33,783 nucleotides of DNA, taken from contig CALEPS010000053.1 of the NCBI GenBank assembly GCA_937910305.1, positions 1 through 33,783 on the forward strand, read 5' to 3'. The position numbers and the translations under genes are program-made. This DNA is from an uncultured Bacteroidales bacterium (GTDB lineage: Bacteria > Bacteroidota > Bacteroidia > Bacteroidales > Paludibacteraceae). Each line of letters starts with the position of its first letter. The stretch's first letter is position 1. The notes below the pieces were generated by a model that did no database searches, was not told the origin of the DNA, and worked only from the letters and a program-made list of their open reading frames with translations. Shown here piece by piece: positions 1 to 6,687 of the stretch.

Positions 1-248
1 AACCCGAAGAAGGCATGAAACCTTACTCGCGTTTCTACCAATATACCTACGTGGCGATTTATCGCCAACTGCAAGCGGAGCGCAAGAAAGCGCAGGAGCC
101 GGAATCCGTTTCCTTTGAACCGGTAGAGCCGGAGCAACCCTTCCGCCTCAAAAAACATATCGTCAATACAGGTATGCCTACCGTTTTAGACCTCTTACCC
201 AAGCCGGGCAGAGACCGTTGGAACGCCGGTTTGCCACCCCCTATATAA
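1..248 (+). CDS. C-terminal fragment of an unidentified protein (5' end outside window)
   Basis: The reading frame is open from position 3, so the ATG at 15 is probably internal and the gene starts left of the window. The visible tail has a Tyr-rich helix (YSRFYQYTYVAIYRQL), a charged Glu/Pro-rich linker and a Pro/Gly-rich end. The Tyr-rich helix faintly recalls the last helix of FGGY sugar kinases, but that is too weak for a call. It ends about 40 bp before a canonical promoter, so it belongs to a separate upstream unit. I do not recognise the product. Confidence 0.5.
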   Translation, partial: PEEGMKPYSRFYQYTYVAIYRQLQAERKKAQEPESVSFEPVEPEQPFRLKKHIVNTGMPTVLDLLPKPGRDRWNAGLPPPI

Positions 249-253
249 AATTT

Positions 254-295
254 TGCAAATATATTTGCATATTTCAAATATTTTTAGTACCTTTG
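254..295 (+). promoter_or_regulatory. Bacteroidota-type promoter of the 328-9575 gene run
   Basis: TTG at 265-267, a 20-bp spacer and TACCTTTG at 288-295 match the known Bacteroidota sigma-ABfr consensus (TTTG, 19-21 bp, TAnnTTTG). The -33 element lies inside a perfect 16-bp palindrome, TGCAAATATATTTGCA (254-269), which could also bind a regulator. The predicted transcript starts near 300, about 28 nt before the ATG at 328. Confidence 0.75.
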
Positions 296-327
296 CACCC
301 GAAATTGGATAATATGGCTTGTTGGTT

Positions 328-528
328 ATGCAAAAGAGTACAAAATACAAGTGGAACATAGGAATCGGACTGCTGGTTGCACTGGTGTATGTGCTTATTC
401 CGATAGATATATTGCCGGACGCAACACCTGCTATCGGCTGGATTGACGATATCATCGCTATCCTGCTTGCTGTGGCAAACGCCCTTGCCCTCTTGTCCAA
501 ACTCCGCAAAGGGGGAAATGAAAGGTGA
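328..528 (+). CDS. DUF1232 (YkvA-like) small membrane protein
   Basis: A protein of about 66 residues with two hydrophobic helices around the DUF1232 signature YVLIPIDILPD, followed by GWIDDIIAILLA. The family is widespread small membrane proteins of unknown function. The ATG at 328 is preferred over the in-frame TTG at 319 because it lies directly before the charged N-terminus (MQKSTKYK). It is the first gene after the promoter at 288-295. Its stop codon lies inside a tandem GAAAGGT repeat (520-561) that separates it from the lipid kinase gene downstream. Confidence 0.75.
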   Translation: MQKSTKYKWNIGIGLLVALVYVLIPIDILPDATPAIGWIDDIIAILLAVANALALLSKLRKGGNER

Positions 529-561
529 AAGGTGAAAGGTGAAAGGTGAAAGGTGAAAGGT
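520..561 (+). repeat. Tandem heptamer array, GAAAGGT x6
   Basis: Six perfect copies of GAAAGGT at 520-526, 527-533, 534-540, 541-547, 548-554 and 555-561. The array contains the stop codon of the DUF1232 gene and ends 20 bp before the next start codon. Related arrays occur at 825-858, 1496-1534, 2933-2955 and 14054-14068. Confidence 0.95.
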
Positions 562-581
562 GAATTGTTAATTGATAATTT

Positions 582-1496
582 ATGAAAAATATTGCATTTA
601 TCATCAATCCCGTCTCGGGAAGCAAAGAAACGCAGAACGCGAAGAAGAAACTGCCGAAGTTGATCATGCAGACTCTGGACAGCGCACAATGGCTGCCGAA
701 CATTGCCTTCACGGAATATGCCGGCCATGCCACGGAGATGGCTTATCAGTTTGCGAGAATGGGATTTGACGCCGTGGTAGCGGTAGGAGGCGACGGAACA
801 GTCAACGAAGTGGCTAAAGGAATCGTCGAAAGCCAAAAGTCGAAAGCCGAAAGCCGAACCGCCTTGGGCATCATCCCTATGGGAAGCGGAAACGGTTTCG
901 CCCGCCATCTGAACATACCTGTCCGTCCGCAGAAAGCGATAGAGATGCTGAACCGCTCGGAGCCGATCCGGGTGGACTACGGTACAGCGAACGGACGTTT
1001 GTTCATCAGCACCTGTGGCACGGGTTTTGATGCACTTATTGCGGACCATTTCGCAGGAAGCAACAAACGCGGTTTTTCCGCTTACCTGCAAAACATCCTG
1101 CATGACGTGTTCAACTACACGCCGCAGACCTATCACCTCATCGGCGACGGGCTGGATGTCACTCATAAAGCGTTCCTCATCACTTTTGCGAATGCCAACC
1201 AATGGGGTTACGAGGCGCTGATCGCACCCAAAGCCAGCGTGCAGGACGGAAAAATGGATATCATGCTGATGTCGAGCCATGCAATATTAGGCAGCGCATC
1301 TCTCGCCCTGCGGCTCTTTGCAGGAAGTATTGACGACAGCCATTTTATGGACACGATACGGGCAAAAGAAGTGACGCTCGAACGCGAAACGGTTGCGCCC
1401 TTCCATATAGACGGAGACCCGGTGGAAATGGAGAAAGACATACATATCAAAATCATTGAAGACGGACTGCGCGTTCTCGTAGAGAAAAGGTTTTGA
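582..1496 (+). CDS. Diacylglycerol kinase / lipid kinase family protein (DAGK catalytic domain)
   Basis: The 304-residue protein fits the soluble bacterial DagK/YegS group, which phosphorylates diacylglycerol or related lipids at the inner face of the membrane. Visible signatures are the start IAFIINPVSGSK (NPxSG nucleotide-binding motif), the GGDGTVNE loop at about residues 67-74, and the P-x-GSGNGFARH motif at about 102-112. A C-terminal beta-rich domain contains HIDGDP. A loop between GGDGTVNE and GSGNGF (residues about 82-93, SQKSKAESR) is encoded by heptamer-repeat DNA (825-858), which looks like an in-frame repeat insertion. It follows the DUF1232 gene and precedes dut in the same run. 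The exact lipid substrate cannot be read from the sequence. Confidence 0.85.
   Translation: MKNIAFIINPVSGSKETQNAKKKLPKLIMQTLDSAQWLPNIAFTEYAGHATEMAYQFARMGFDAVVAVGGDGTVNEVAKGIVESQKSKAESRTALGIIPMGSGNGFARHLNIPVRPQKAIEMLNRSEPIRVDYGTANGRLFISTCGTGFDALIADHFAGSNKRGFSAYLQNILHDVFNYTPQTYHLIGDGLDVTHKAFLITFANANQWGYEALIAPKASVQDGKMDIMLMSSHAILGSASLALRLFAGSIDDSHFMDTIRAKEVTLERETVAPFHIDGDPVEMEKDIHIKIIEDGLRVLVEKRF
825..858 (+). repeat. Heptamer-type repeat inside the lipid kinase gene
   Basis: Imperfect units of the type GTCGAAA / GCCGAAA, the same family as the junction array at 1496-1534, here translated in frame between the two nucleotide-binding motifs. Confidence 0.7.
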
Positions 1497-1534
1497 GTCG
1501 AAAGTCGAAAGTCGAAAGTCAAAAGCTGAAAGGA
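1496..1534 (+). repeat. Heptamer array, GTCGAAA-type, at the kinase-dut junction
   Basis: Three GTCGAAA units followed by degenerate units (GTCAAAA, GCTGAAA). The array begins at the last base of the kinase stop codon and reaches almost to the dut start codon. Confidence 0.85.
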
Positions 1535-1539
1535 GAATT

Positions 1540-1974
1540 ATGAAACTGAAAATAATCAATAAAAGCAGTAATCCGCTGCCGAAATACGAGAGCGCACAGG
1601 CTGCGGGAATGGACATCCGTTGTAACATCAGCGAACCTGTCACGTTAGCGCCCATGGAGCGTAAACTCATTCCTACGGGGCTTTTTATCGAACTGCCGGC
1701 AGGCTTCGAAGCGCAGATCCGTCCGAGAAGCGGACTGGCTCTCAAACGCGGTCTGACCGTACTGAACACACCGGGCACTATCGATGCCGACTACCGGGGA
1801 GAAATAGGTGTGATCCTCATTAACCTGAGCGGAGAGGCACAGACCATCGAACCGGGAGAACGTATCTGCCAGATGGTTATTGCCAGACACGAGACACCGG
1901 AAGTGGTAGAAGTGACCGAACTGACCGACACGGAACGCGGAGCCGGAGGATTCGGACATTCAGGGAGGAAGTAA
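1540..1974 (+). CDS. dut: Deoxyuridine 5'-triphosphate nucleotidohydrolase (dUTPase)
   Basis: Hydrolyses dUTP to dUMP and pyrophosphate, keeping uracil out of DNA and supplying dTMP synthesis. At 144 residues it has the normal length of the trimeric class. All five dUTPase motifs are visible in order: AGMDIR (1), PRSGLA (2), TIDADYRGEIGV (3, with the catalytic Asp region), GERICQMVI (4) and the C-terminal RGAGGFGHSG (5), which closes over the substrate and usually reads RGxGGFGSTG. The ATG at 1540 follows the heptamer array without a Shine-Dalgarno sequence. Placement before a TPR gene and a DUF4292 gene is a familiar Bacteroidales arrangement. Confidence 0.95.
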   Translation: MKLKIINKSSNPLPKYESAQAAGMDIRCNISEPVTLAPMERKLIPTGLFIELPAGFEAQIRPRSGLALKRGLTVLNTPGTIDADYRGEIGVILINLSGEAQTIEPGERICQMVIARHETPEVVEVTELTDTERGAGGFGHSGRK

Positions 1975-2093
1975 GCCCCACCCGACCTCCCCATAGAGGG
2001 GAGGAGATAAAAAATGAGGAAGATATATATAATCATACTAGTCATATTGCTATCCCTCCCCCTCCATGGGGGAGGCAAGGTGGGGGCGTCCGT
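1975..2093. repeat. Two REP-like palindromic elements in inverted orientation
   Basis: Copy 1 (about 1977-2003) reads CCACCCGACCTCCCC, a 4-nt spacer, then GGGGAGGAG. Copy 2 (about 2054-2093) is inverted; on the minus strand it begins CCCCCACCTTGCCTCCCCC. Each is itself a hairpin. Copy 1 fills the dut-TPR junction and copy 2 lies inside the TPR gene. A third copy in the orientation of copy 1 follows the TPR gene at 2883-2916. Confidence 0.8.
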
Positions 2094-2883
2094 GGAGCAG
2101 AACCAGCAGTTCACGTACTATTGGTATGCTGCGCGGCAGGCGATAGAGGAAGAACGGTACGCGGACGCATACGCCTTGCTGCAGTTCTGCAATGCCATCA
2201 AACCGGATGACCCGCAGACGCTGACTTTTATGGGGGTGTTATATCAGGGTATAGGAGACGAGACACGGGCTAATGATGCGTTCAAGAGAGCATACGAACT
2301 GGCGCCGGATGATTGCTGGCAACGCTATCTGGAGCCGCTCAAACAGCAATACATCGAGCAGAAAGAATGGAAAAAAGCGCTGAAGACGCAGGACGAGATT
2401 GATAAACGTCAGGGCAAATACGACGCCTACAGCGCACTCACCCGTTACCGCGTGTATGCGATGTGGGGAAAACCGAAAAAAGCCGTTGCGGCAATAGACC
2501 GCTATCTTGAGATAGAACCGACAGACGTCCGTTTTCTGCTCTTTAAACTGGACCTCATGGAACGCACTCATGCCAAGCCGAAAGAGTTGTACGCGCTCTA
2601 TGACCGGATTTTGGAAATCACGCCCTATAACCTTATGGTGCTGAATAACTACGCATGGCTGCTTGCGATCAGTAACGGGGATCTGGTCAAAGCGGAACGG
2701 ATGAGCCAGATTACCATCAAAGAAGAACCGTATAACCCTACCTATCTTGACACCTACGGGTGGATCATGTATCTGAAAGGGCAGAACGAACTGGCGGCAT
2801 TCTATCTCGACAGAGCCTTGCAGAATGCCACAGATAGTAACCGGAAAGTCATTCAGGAACACCTGATTAAGGTGAAAAAATAA
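2014..2883 (+). CDS. Secreted or periplasmic tetratricopeptide-repeat protein
   Basis: A 289-residue protein with an N-terminal signal sequence (MRKIYIIILVILLSLPLHGG) followed by helical TPR units. Examples are the stretch beginning ARQAIEEERYADAYALLQF, then DDPQTLTFMGVLYQGIGDE, and a C-terminal unit with NPTYLDTYGWIMYLKGQNE, which has the usual TPR spacing of small and aromatic residues. TPR proteins are scaffolds for protein contacts; the partner is unknown. It sits between dut and the DUF4292 lipoprotein gene, a conserved neighbourhood in Bacteroidales. The end of its signal peptide (SLPLHGGGKVGAS) is encoded by a REP-like repeat element rather than by ordinary signal-peptide sequence. Confidence 0.8.
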   Translation: MRKIYIIILVILLSLPLHGGGKVGASVEQNQQFTYYWYAARQAIEEERYADAYALLQFCNAIKPDDPQTLTFMGVLYQGIGDETRANDAFKRAYELAPDDCWQRYLEPLKQQYIEQKEWKKALKTQDEIDKRQGKYDAYSALTRYRVYAMWGKPKKAVAAIDRYLEIEPTDVRFLLFKLDLMERTHAKPKELYALYDRILEITPYNLMVLNNYAWLLAISNGDLVKAERMSQITIKEEPYNPTYLDTYGWIMYLKGQNELAAFYLDRALQNATDSNRKVIQEHLIKVKK

Positions 2884-2955
2884 ACCCCACCCGACCTCCC
2901 CTCAAGGGAGGAGAAAGGAGAAAGTCAAAAGTAGAAAGGTGAAAGGTGAAAGCAA
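2883..2955 (+). repeat. REP-like element followed by a degenerate heptamer array
   Basis: CCACCCGACCTCCCC with a complementary GGGAGGAG arm (about 2886-2912), then GAAAGG-type units that run to just before the DUF4292 start codon. It has the same orientation as the element at 1977-2003, so the two flank the TPR gene as direct repeats. Confidence 0.75.
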
Positions 2956-2959
2956 AAAG

Positions 2960-3526
2960 ATGAAAATTGAAAGAATAATAATCATGCTGATAGCAGCCGT
3001 GATTCTGACGGGCTGCGGGGCGAAGAAACAGGCTGTCAGCGATCAGCCGTCAGAAGTCAGCCAGGAACCGGAAGAACCGGCTTGGCATACTTGTCTCATT
3101 CAGGGGGCAAGAGCGGTTGTATATACCGAGACCGATAAGATCTCTGCCGCTGTTACGATGCAGACCGTGCGCGACTCGATGATTGTGATTACGGTCATGC
3201 CGATGTTGGGAATCGAGATGGCGCGGCTTGAAGCAACGCCGATGGAGTTGACCGCTATCGATAAGATCCATGGACAATACGCCGAACTGACGTACGCCGA
3301 ACTGAACCGGAAACTGACACCGAGTCTGAACTGGGATGTCCTGCAGCAGATCAGTACAGGCGAACTTCCGCTGGGAGAAGAAAAAGCACGGATGATGTAC
3401 TCTTTCGGAGACCATACAATCGAGATTGTCATTGACTATACGCCGCGCAGACTCGATGTGCCTGTACGGATAGGAAATATCAACAAGAACAGATATACAA
3501 AAGTAGATGTATCGAGATTCCTTTAA
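2960..3526 (+). CDS. DUF4292-family lipoprotein
   Basis: A lipoprotein of about 188 residues. From the ATG at 2960 it has a short hydrophobic signal ending in the lipobox LTGC (then GAKK), a Glu/Pro/Ser linker, and a beta-rich body with ALTA-like and AELTYAEL segments. I place it in DUF4292, a Bacteroidota outer-membrane or periplasmic lipoprotein family with a fold related to lipoprotein carriers; this rests on recognition of the domain and on its position between the TPR and EnvC-like genes. An upstream GTG at 2939 lies inside the heptamer array and is a less likely start. The linker AVSDQPSEVSQ is encoded by DNA resembling the CTGTCAGCGA repeat family seen in argS. It overlaps the next gene by 20 bp. 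Confidence 0.75.
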   Translation: MKIERIIIMLIAAVILTGCGAKKQAVSDQPSEVSQEPEEPAWHTCLIQGARAVVYTETDKISAAVTMQTVRDSMIVITVMPMLGIEMARLEATPMELTAIDKIHGQYAELTYAELNRKLTPSLNWDVLQQISTGELPLGEEKARMMYSFGDHTIEIVIDYTPRRLDVPVRIGNINKNRYTKVDVSRFL

Positions 3527-4700
3527 TATAAAAAGACTCTTCGTCCTCTCTCTTATACTATGCTTCCTGTTGCCGGCCTTCAGCGAGAGCGTAAAAGACC
3601 TGCAGAAGAAACAGAAAAAACTGCAACAGGAGATTGAGCAGACCAACAAAATGCTCAAGCAGACCAAGACGGACGAGAAAGCCACGCTGAACAAGTTGCA
3701 GTTACTGGGTCAGAATATCCAAAACCAAAAGAAACTGATTCACACGCTGGATAACGAGATCACCGCTTTGAACCGCGAGATGAACTCGCTGAACAACACG
3801 CGCGACTCGCTTCAGCATGTTCTGGACGGCTACAAGGCGGATTATGCCCAAATGATACGCCAGAGCCATTACGCACGCATCCAGCAATCGCCGCTCTTGT
3901 TCCTGCTGAGCAGCGACAGTTTTCAGCAACTGGCGCGGAGAGCACGTTATTTGCAGGAGTTCGCACGTTTCCGGCAGCAGCAAGTAAAACGGATCGAACA
4001 CACGCAAGCCGAGATAGACACCCAGAACGAACTGCTCCGTGAGAACAAGAACGACAAACAGTCAGCACTCTCTACACGCAAACGCGAGCAGGAGAACCTC
4101 AAACGCGATGAACGCAAGCAGCAGAACATGCTCTCGCAACTGAAGAACAAGGAGAAGAACCTGACCAAACAGATCCAGCAAAAGCAAAAGAAGGTAAACG
4201 AACTCAATAAGAAAATTGATGACATGGTCCGCAAAGAGGCGGAGAAAGCCTCCAAGACCACGCTGACCAAAGAGCAGCAACTGATCGCCGGTGGCTTCGA
4301 AGCCAACAAAGGCCGTCTGCCATGGCCCGTGGAGAAAGGAATGATAAGCGGACATTTCGGCAAACAGCAGCACCCTGTTTATACCCAGGTGACGATGGAT
4401 AACAAAGGTATCTACCTCCAGACCGTTGCCGGAACAAAAGCACGGGCGGTGTACAAAGGAGAAGTGACAAGCTGTTTCATGGTAGCCAACACCTATGCTG
4501 TAATCATTCAGCATGGTAATTACCGCACTGTCTATTCAAACCTATCGAAACTGAATGTGAAACAAGGGGACAAAGTAGAGACCAAACAAACTATCGGTAC
4601 TATCTTTACAGATCCCGACCAAGACCAGAAAACAGAATTATATTTCCAAATATACAAAGATAAAAATATTCTAAATCCCGAATTATGGATCGCAAAATAA
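3507..4700 (+). CDS. EnvC-like murein hydrolase activator (coiled coil plus degenerate M23/LytM domain)
   Basis: A 397-residue protein with an N-terminal signal sequence (LFVLSLILCFLLPAFS), then about 220 residues of Gln/Lys/Glu-rich coiled coil, then a C-terminal LytM/M23 domain from about residue 270 (ISGHFGKQQHPVY). The zinc ligands of active M23 peptidases are missing: the HxxxD position reads NKGIYL, YxHL reads YSNLS, and HxHFE reads LYFQI. This fits EnvC and related division factors, which activate amidases instead of cutting peptidoglycan. It starts 20 bp inside the DUF4292 gene and overlaps the FKBP gene by 16 bp, so translation is probably coupled. Confidence 0.85.
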   Translation: MYRDSFNIKRLFVLSLILCFLLPAFSESVKDLQKKQKKLQQEIEQTNKMLKQTKTDEKATLNKLQLLGQNIQNQKKLIHTLDNEITALNREMNSLNNTRDSLQHVLDGYKADYAQMIRQSHYARIQQSPLLFLLSSDSFQQLARRARYLQEFARFRQQQVKRIEHTQAEIDTQNELLRENKNDKQSALSTRKREQENLKRDERKQQNMLSQLKNKEKNLTKQIQQKQKKVNELNKKIDDMVRKEAEKASKTTLTKEQQLIAGGFEANKGRLPWPVEKGMISGHFGKQQHPVYTQVTMDNKGIYLQTVAGTKARAVYKGEVTSCFMVANTYAVIIQHGNYRTVYSNLSKLNVKQGDKVETKQTIGTIFTDPDQDQKTELYFQIYKDKNILNPELWIAK

Positions 4701-5263
4701 GCATAAAGACCGCGGCAGAGCCGCTCAAAGCGCAAAGAGTAAAGACTAAATGGAGCCGGCTAATCCTGTTAGTCCTTATTCCTTGCTCCTTATTCCTTAC
4801 TCCTTCCTGCAAGACCAACAACTGGACGGAATGGAAAATGCAGAACGAGGTATGGCTGGAGAACAACAAGACACAGCCGGGCATAAAGGTTTCTTCTACG
4901 GGACTGCAGTACCGCGTTATAGCAGACCCTACGCCTCAGGACGCCAGACCGAATACTACCAGTACCGTCGTTTGCGACTATACCGTCAAACTGATCAACG
5001 GCTATATTATTGAGTCTAACAATAATGTGGCACTCAGCCTCGCTAACACCATTCCCGGATTTGCAGAAGGCTGCCGTAAGATTCATAACAACGGCGACAT
5101 AGAGCTTTTCATTCCTGCTTATCTGGGGTATGACTATGCCAAACACCAGCAGAACGAATACAACAAAGCCGAAGGCTACGGCACCGAAGGCACACAAGGT
5201 TATATTCCGCCCTACTCTGCTCTTATCTATACGATCCATCTATGCGGCGTCTCTCAGGAATAA
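4685..5263 (+). CDS. FKBP-type peptidyl-prolyl isomerase-like lipoprotein
   Basis: A 192-residue protein with a long N-terminus, a hydrophobic stretch ending LTPSC (lipobox) and an FKBP-like domain: GLQYRVIADP, VVCDYTVKLINGYIIESN, IPGFAEGCRKI, ELFIPAYLGYD and YSALIYTIHLCGV follow the FKBP strand order. It should act as an envelope-anchored prolyl isomerase or chaperone. The basic leader (residues about 6-20) is encoded by the AAGACCGCGGC repeat, and the hydrophobic core plus lipobox (LVLIPCSLFLTPSC) by two copies of a 14-bp tandem repeat. The export signal is therefore made almost wholly of repeat DNA. It overlaps both neighbouring genes. Confidence 0.8.
   Translation: MDRKISIKTAAEPLKAQRVKTKWSRLILLVLIPCSLFLTPSCKTNNWTEWKMQNEVWLENNKTQPGIKVSSTGLQYRVIADPTPQDARPNTTSTVVCDYTVKLINGYIIESNNNVALSLANTIPGFAEGCRKIHNNGDIELFIPAYLGYDYAKHQQNEYNKAEGYGTEGTQGYIPPYSALIYTIHLCGVSQE
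4705..4807 (+). repeat. AAGACCGC element plus 14-bp tandem repeat encoding a lipoprotein signal
   Basis: AAAGACCGCGGC, 3 nt, then GCCGCTCAAAG (4705-4730) matches 24 of 26 bases of the element at 15428-15453. TCCTTATTCCTTGC (4773-4786) and TCCTTATTCCTTAC (4787-4800) are tandem, followed by a partial TCCTTCC. Both elements are translated within the FKBP lipoprotein signal region. Confidence 0.8.
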
Positions 5264-5730
5264 TATTGGCGCTTGCGCTGGCCTTGGTCGCTTGTGAGGA
5301 AACAACTTTTCAAAGTAGTGTCCCCGCTTACCCTGTTCGGATCGTTATTGACACCAAAGTAGGTGCTTTTGTGCATTTTCAGCCTACTTCTTTCGGCTCG
5401 CATATCGTAGTCAAGAAAGACGGTTATTTCATGGATGGCAAGTTTGTCATGCTGGTCACCGCGATGGATGCATGGGGATACGGAGGCGTAGTAGTGTATG
5501 TCAGTTCGAACGGGTTTGATGCGTACGATCTGGCGTGTCCTTATTGTGCCTCGCGCGGCAGTTGCCATACCTGCAGTGTGGATGGCGCGCATGCCGTTTG
5601 CCCCGTTTGCGGCGAAGAATATGACTTGCTATCGGGCGTAGCCGTACCTACCAAAGGTATCGCGCATGAAGCGCTCAGACGGTTGAATATTATCAATTCA
5701 GACGGACGACTGACCATCACACAACGATGA
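5242..5730 (+). CDS. Rieske-like lipoprotein with all-cysteine metal site
   Basis: A 162-residue protein with a lipoprotein signal (LALALVAC, Cys18). The C-terminal half has the layout of a Rieske [2Fe-2S] domain: DLACPYC (C99, C102), VCPVCGEEYDLLSG (C120, C123), then a Gly-rich link, EALRRLNII and DGRLTI. In true Rieske proteins the ligands are Cys-x-His and Cys-x2-His; here both histidines are replaced by cysteines, and a third CxxC (C108, C111) lies between. It may therefore bind iron in a rubredoxin-like site, or zinc. It overlaps the FKBP gene by 22 bp and rimM by 4 bp. Electron transfer or a structural metal site are both possible. Confidence 0.65.
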   Translation: MRRLSGIILALALALVACEETTFQSSVPAYPVRIVIDTKVGAFVHFQPTSFGSHIVVKKDGYFMDGKFVMLVTAMDAWGYGGVVVYVSSNGFDAYDLACPYCASRGSCHTCSVDGAHAVCPVCGEEYDLLSGVAVPTKGIAHEALRRLNIINSDGRLTITQR

Positions 5731-6119
5731 TAACAGAAAAAGACCTTATATCCATAGGAGTGCTCAAACGCAACCATGACGACGACCTGCCGCCGTTTAT
5801 CTTTGTCAGAAGAGACGGACTGTTCGTGCCTTTCAGGTCCGAAGACATAGCAGAACTACGCGGAGAAGAAGCCTTTGTGCTGCGAACCGACATAGCGGAA
5901 GAAGCGGACGGACTGATGACCTGGCAGGACCTTGTGGGATATACGATTGAGGACGACGAAGCAGGGCTCATCGGTACGATTGACGAAATAGATGAGAGTA
6001 CGATTAACACCCTTGCCACGCTGCAGGACGGACGGATGGTACCGCTGCATGAAGATTTTATTATAGAGATAGACGAAGAGGCACACGTGCTTCGCGTTCA
6101 TTTCCCCTTTGTGTTATGA
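5727..6119 (+). CDS. rimM: Ribosome maturation factor RimM, shortened N-terminal domain
   Basis: RimM binds S19 and helps mature the 30S head. The C-terminal PRC-barrel half is clear: LVGYTIEDDEAGLIGTIDEI, NTLATLQDG, MVPLHEDFIIEID and the final VHFPFVL match the RimM pattern of a VP-x-h-x-x-F-h-x-x-h-D motif before the last strands. The N-terminal half is recognisable (ISIGVLKRNH, DGLFVPF) but compressed: the protein has 130 residues against roughly 170 in most relatives, and the usual KxHGxxGE segment is replaced by NHDDDLPP. The start codon overlaps the upstream stop (ATGA), and the end overlaps the next start the same way. Confidence 0.8.
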   Translation: MITEKDLISIGVLKRNHDDDLPPFIFVRRDGLFVPFRSEDIAELRGEEAFVLRTDIAEEADGLMTWQDLVGYTIEDDEAGLIGTIDEIDESTINTLATLQDGRMVPLHEDFIIEIDEEAHVLRVHFPFVL

Positions 6120-6682
6120 GCAACAAACTGACAGCCGCCGAAATGGGGCGCATGAATATAGACCAGTACCGCCTAGCCGATAAATTGCCGCTGGTGGTCA
6201 TTTTGGACAATGTCCGCAGCCAGCATAATGTCGGAGCCGTGTTCCGCACCGCAGACGCCATGCGCATAGAGCGGGTCATCCTCTGCGGGATATGCTGCTG
6301 CCCTCCGAATCAGGAGATTCACAAGACCGCCCTCGGCGCTGAAGAGAGTGTCGAATGGCTCTATTTTGAGGACACCAAAGAAGCCGTCAAGACGCTGCAG
6401 GCAGAGGGTTACACCGTTTACGCCGTAGAACAGGCGCATAACTCCATAACCCTCGAAGAAGCGGCAGGGAAAGTACAGAGGGACAATGTACCATGTACAA
6501 AGGTAGCCATCGTTTTAGGTCACGAGGTCTTCGGTGTACAACAGGAAGTAGTGGATCTTTGCACCCAATGCATAGAGATACCCCAATACGGGACAAAGCA
6601 CTCGATGAATGTGTCAGTCACGGCAGGGATTGCGATGTACCGGCTTTCAGAGGCGATGAGGGAATTGAGAATTGAGAATTGA
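6116..6682 (+). CDS. SpoU/TrmH-family RNA 2'-O-methyltransferase
   Basis: A 188-residue SPOUT methyltransferase. All three family motifs are present: motif 1 LDNVRSQHNVGAVFRTADA, motif 2 VAIVLGHEVFGV, and motif 3 IPQYGTKHSMNVSVTAGIAM with the knotted SAM-binding site. It methylates a ribose in tRNA or rRNA; the target cannot be told from sequence alone. The start overlaps rimM by 4 bp (ATGA). The C-terminal RELRIEN is encoded by a tandem GAATTGA repeat (6663-6683) that also supplies the stop codon and the start of the next gene. Confidence 0.9.
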   Translation: MSNKLTAAEMGRMNIDQYRLADKLPLVVILDNVRSQHNVGAVFRTADAMRIERVILCGICCCPPNQEIHKTALGAEESVEWLYFEDTKEAVKTLQAEGYTVYAVEQAHNSITLEEAAGKVQRDNVPCTKVAIVLGHEVFGVQQEVVDLCTQCIEIPQYGTKHSMNVSVTAGIAMYRLSEAMRELRIEN

Positions 6683-6687
6683 GAATT
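6661..6687 (+). repeat. Tandem GAATTGA repeat across a gene junction
   Basis: Three GAATTGA units followed by a truncated GAATTA. The repeat supplies the methyltransferase stop (TGA, 6680-6682) and the overlapping TTG start (6679) of the U32 gene. Confidence 0.85.

Noticed and set aside
195..1280. 361-codon minus-strand ORF opposite the lipid kinase
   Set aside because: Antisense shadow of a gene with clear kinase motifs; its translation has no recognisable domains.
3507..4700. EnvC-like protein as an active M23 endopeptidase
   Set aside because: All zinc-ligand positions are substituted, as in known activators.
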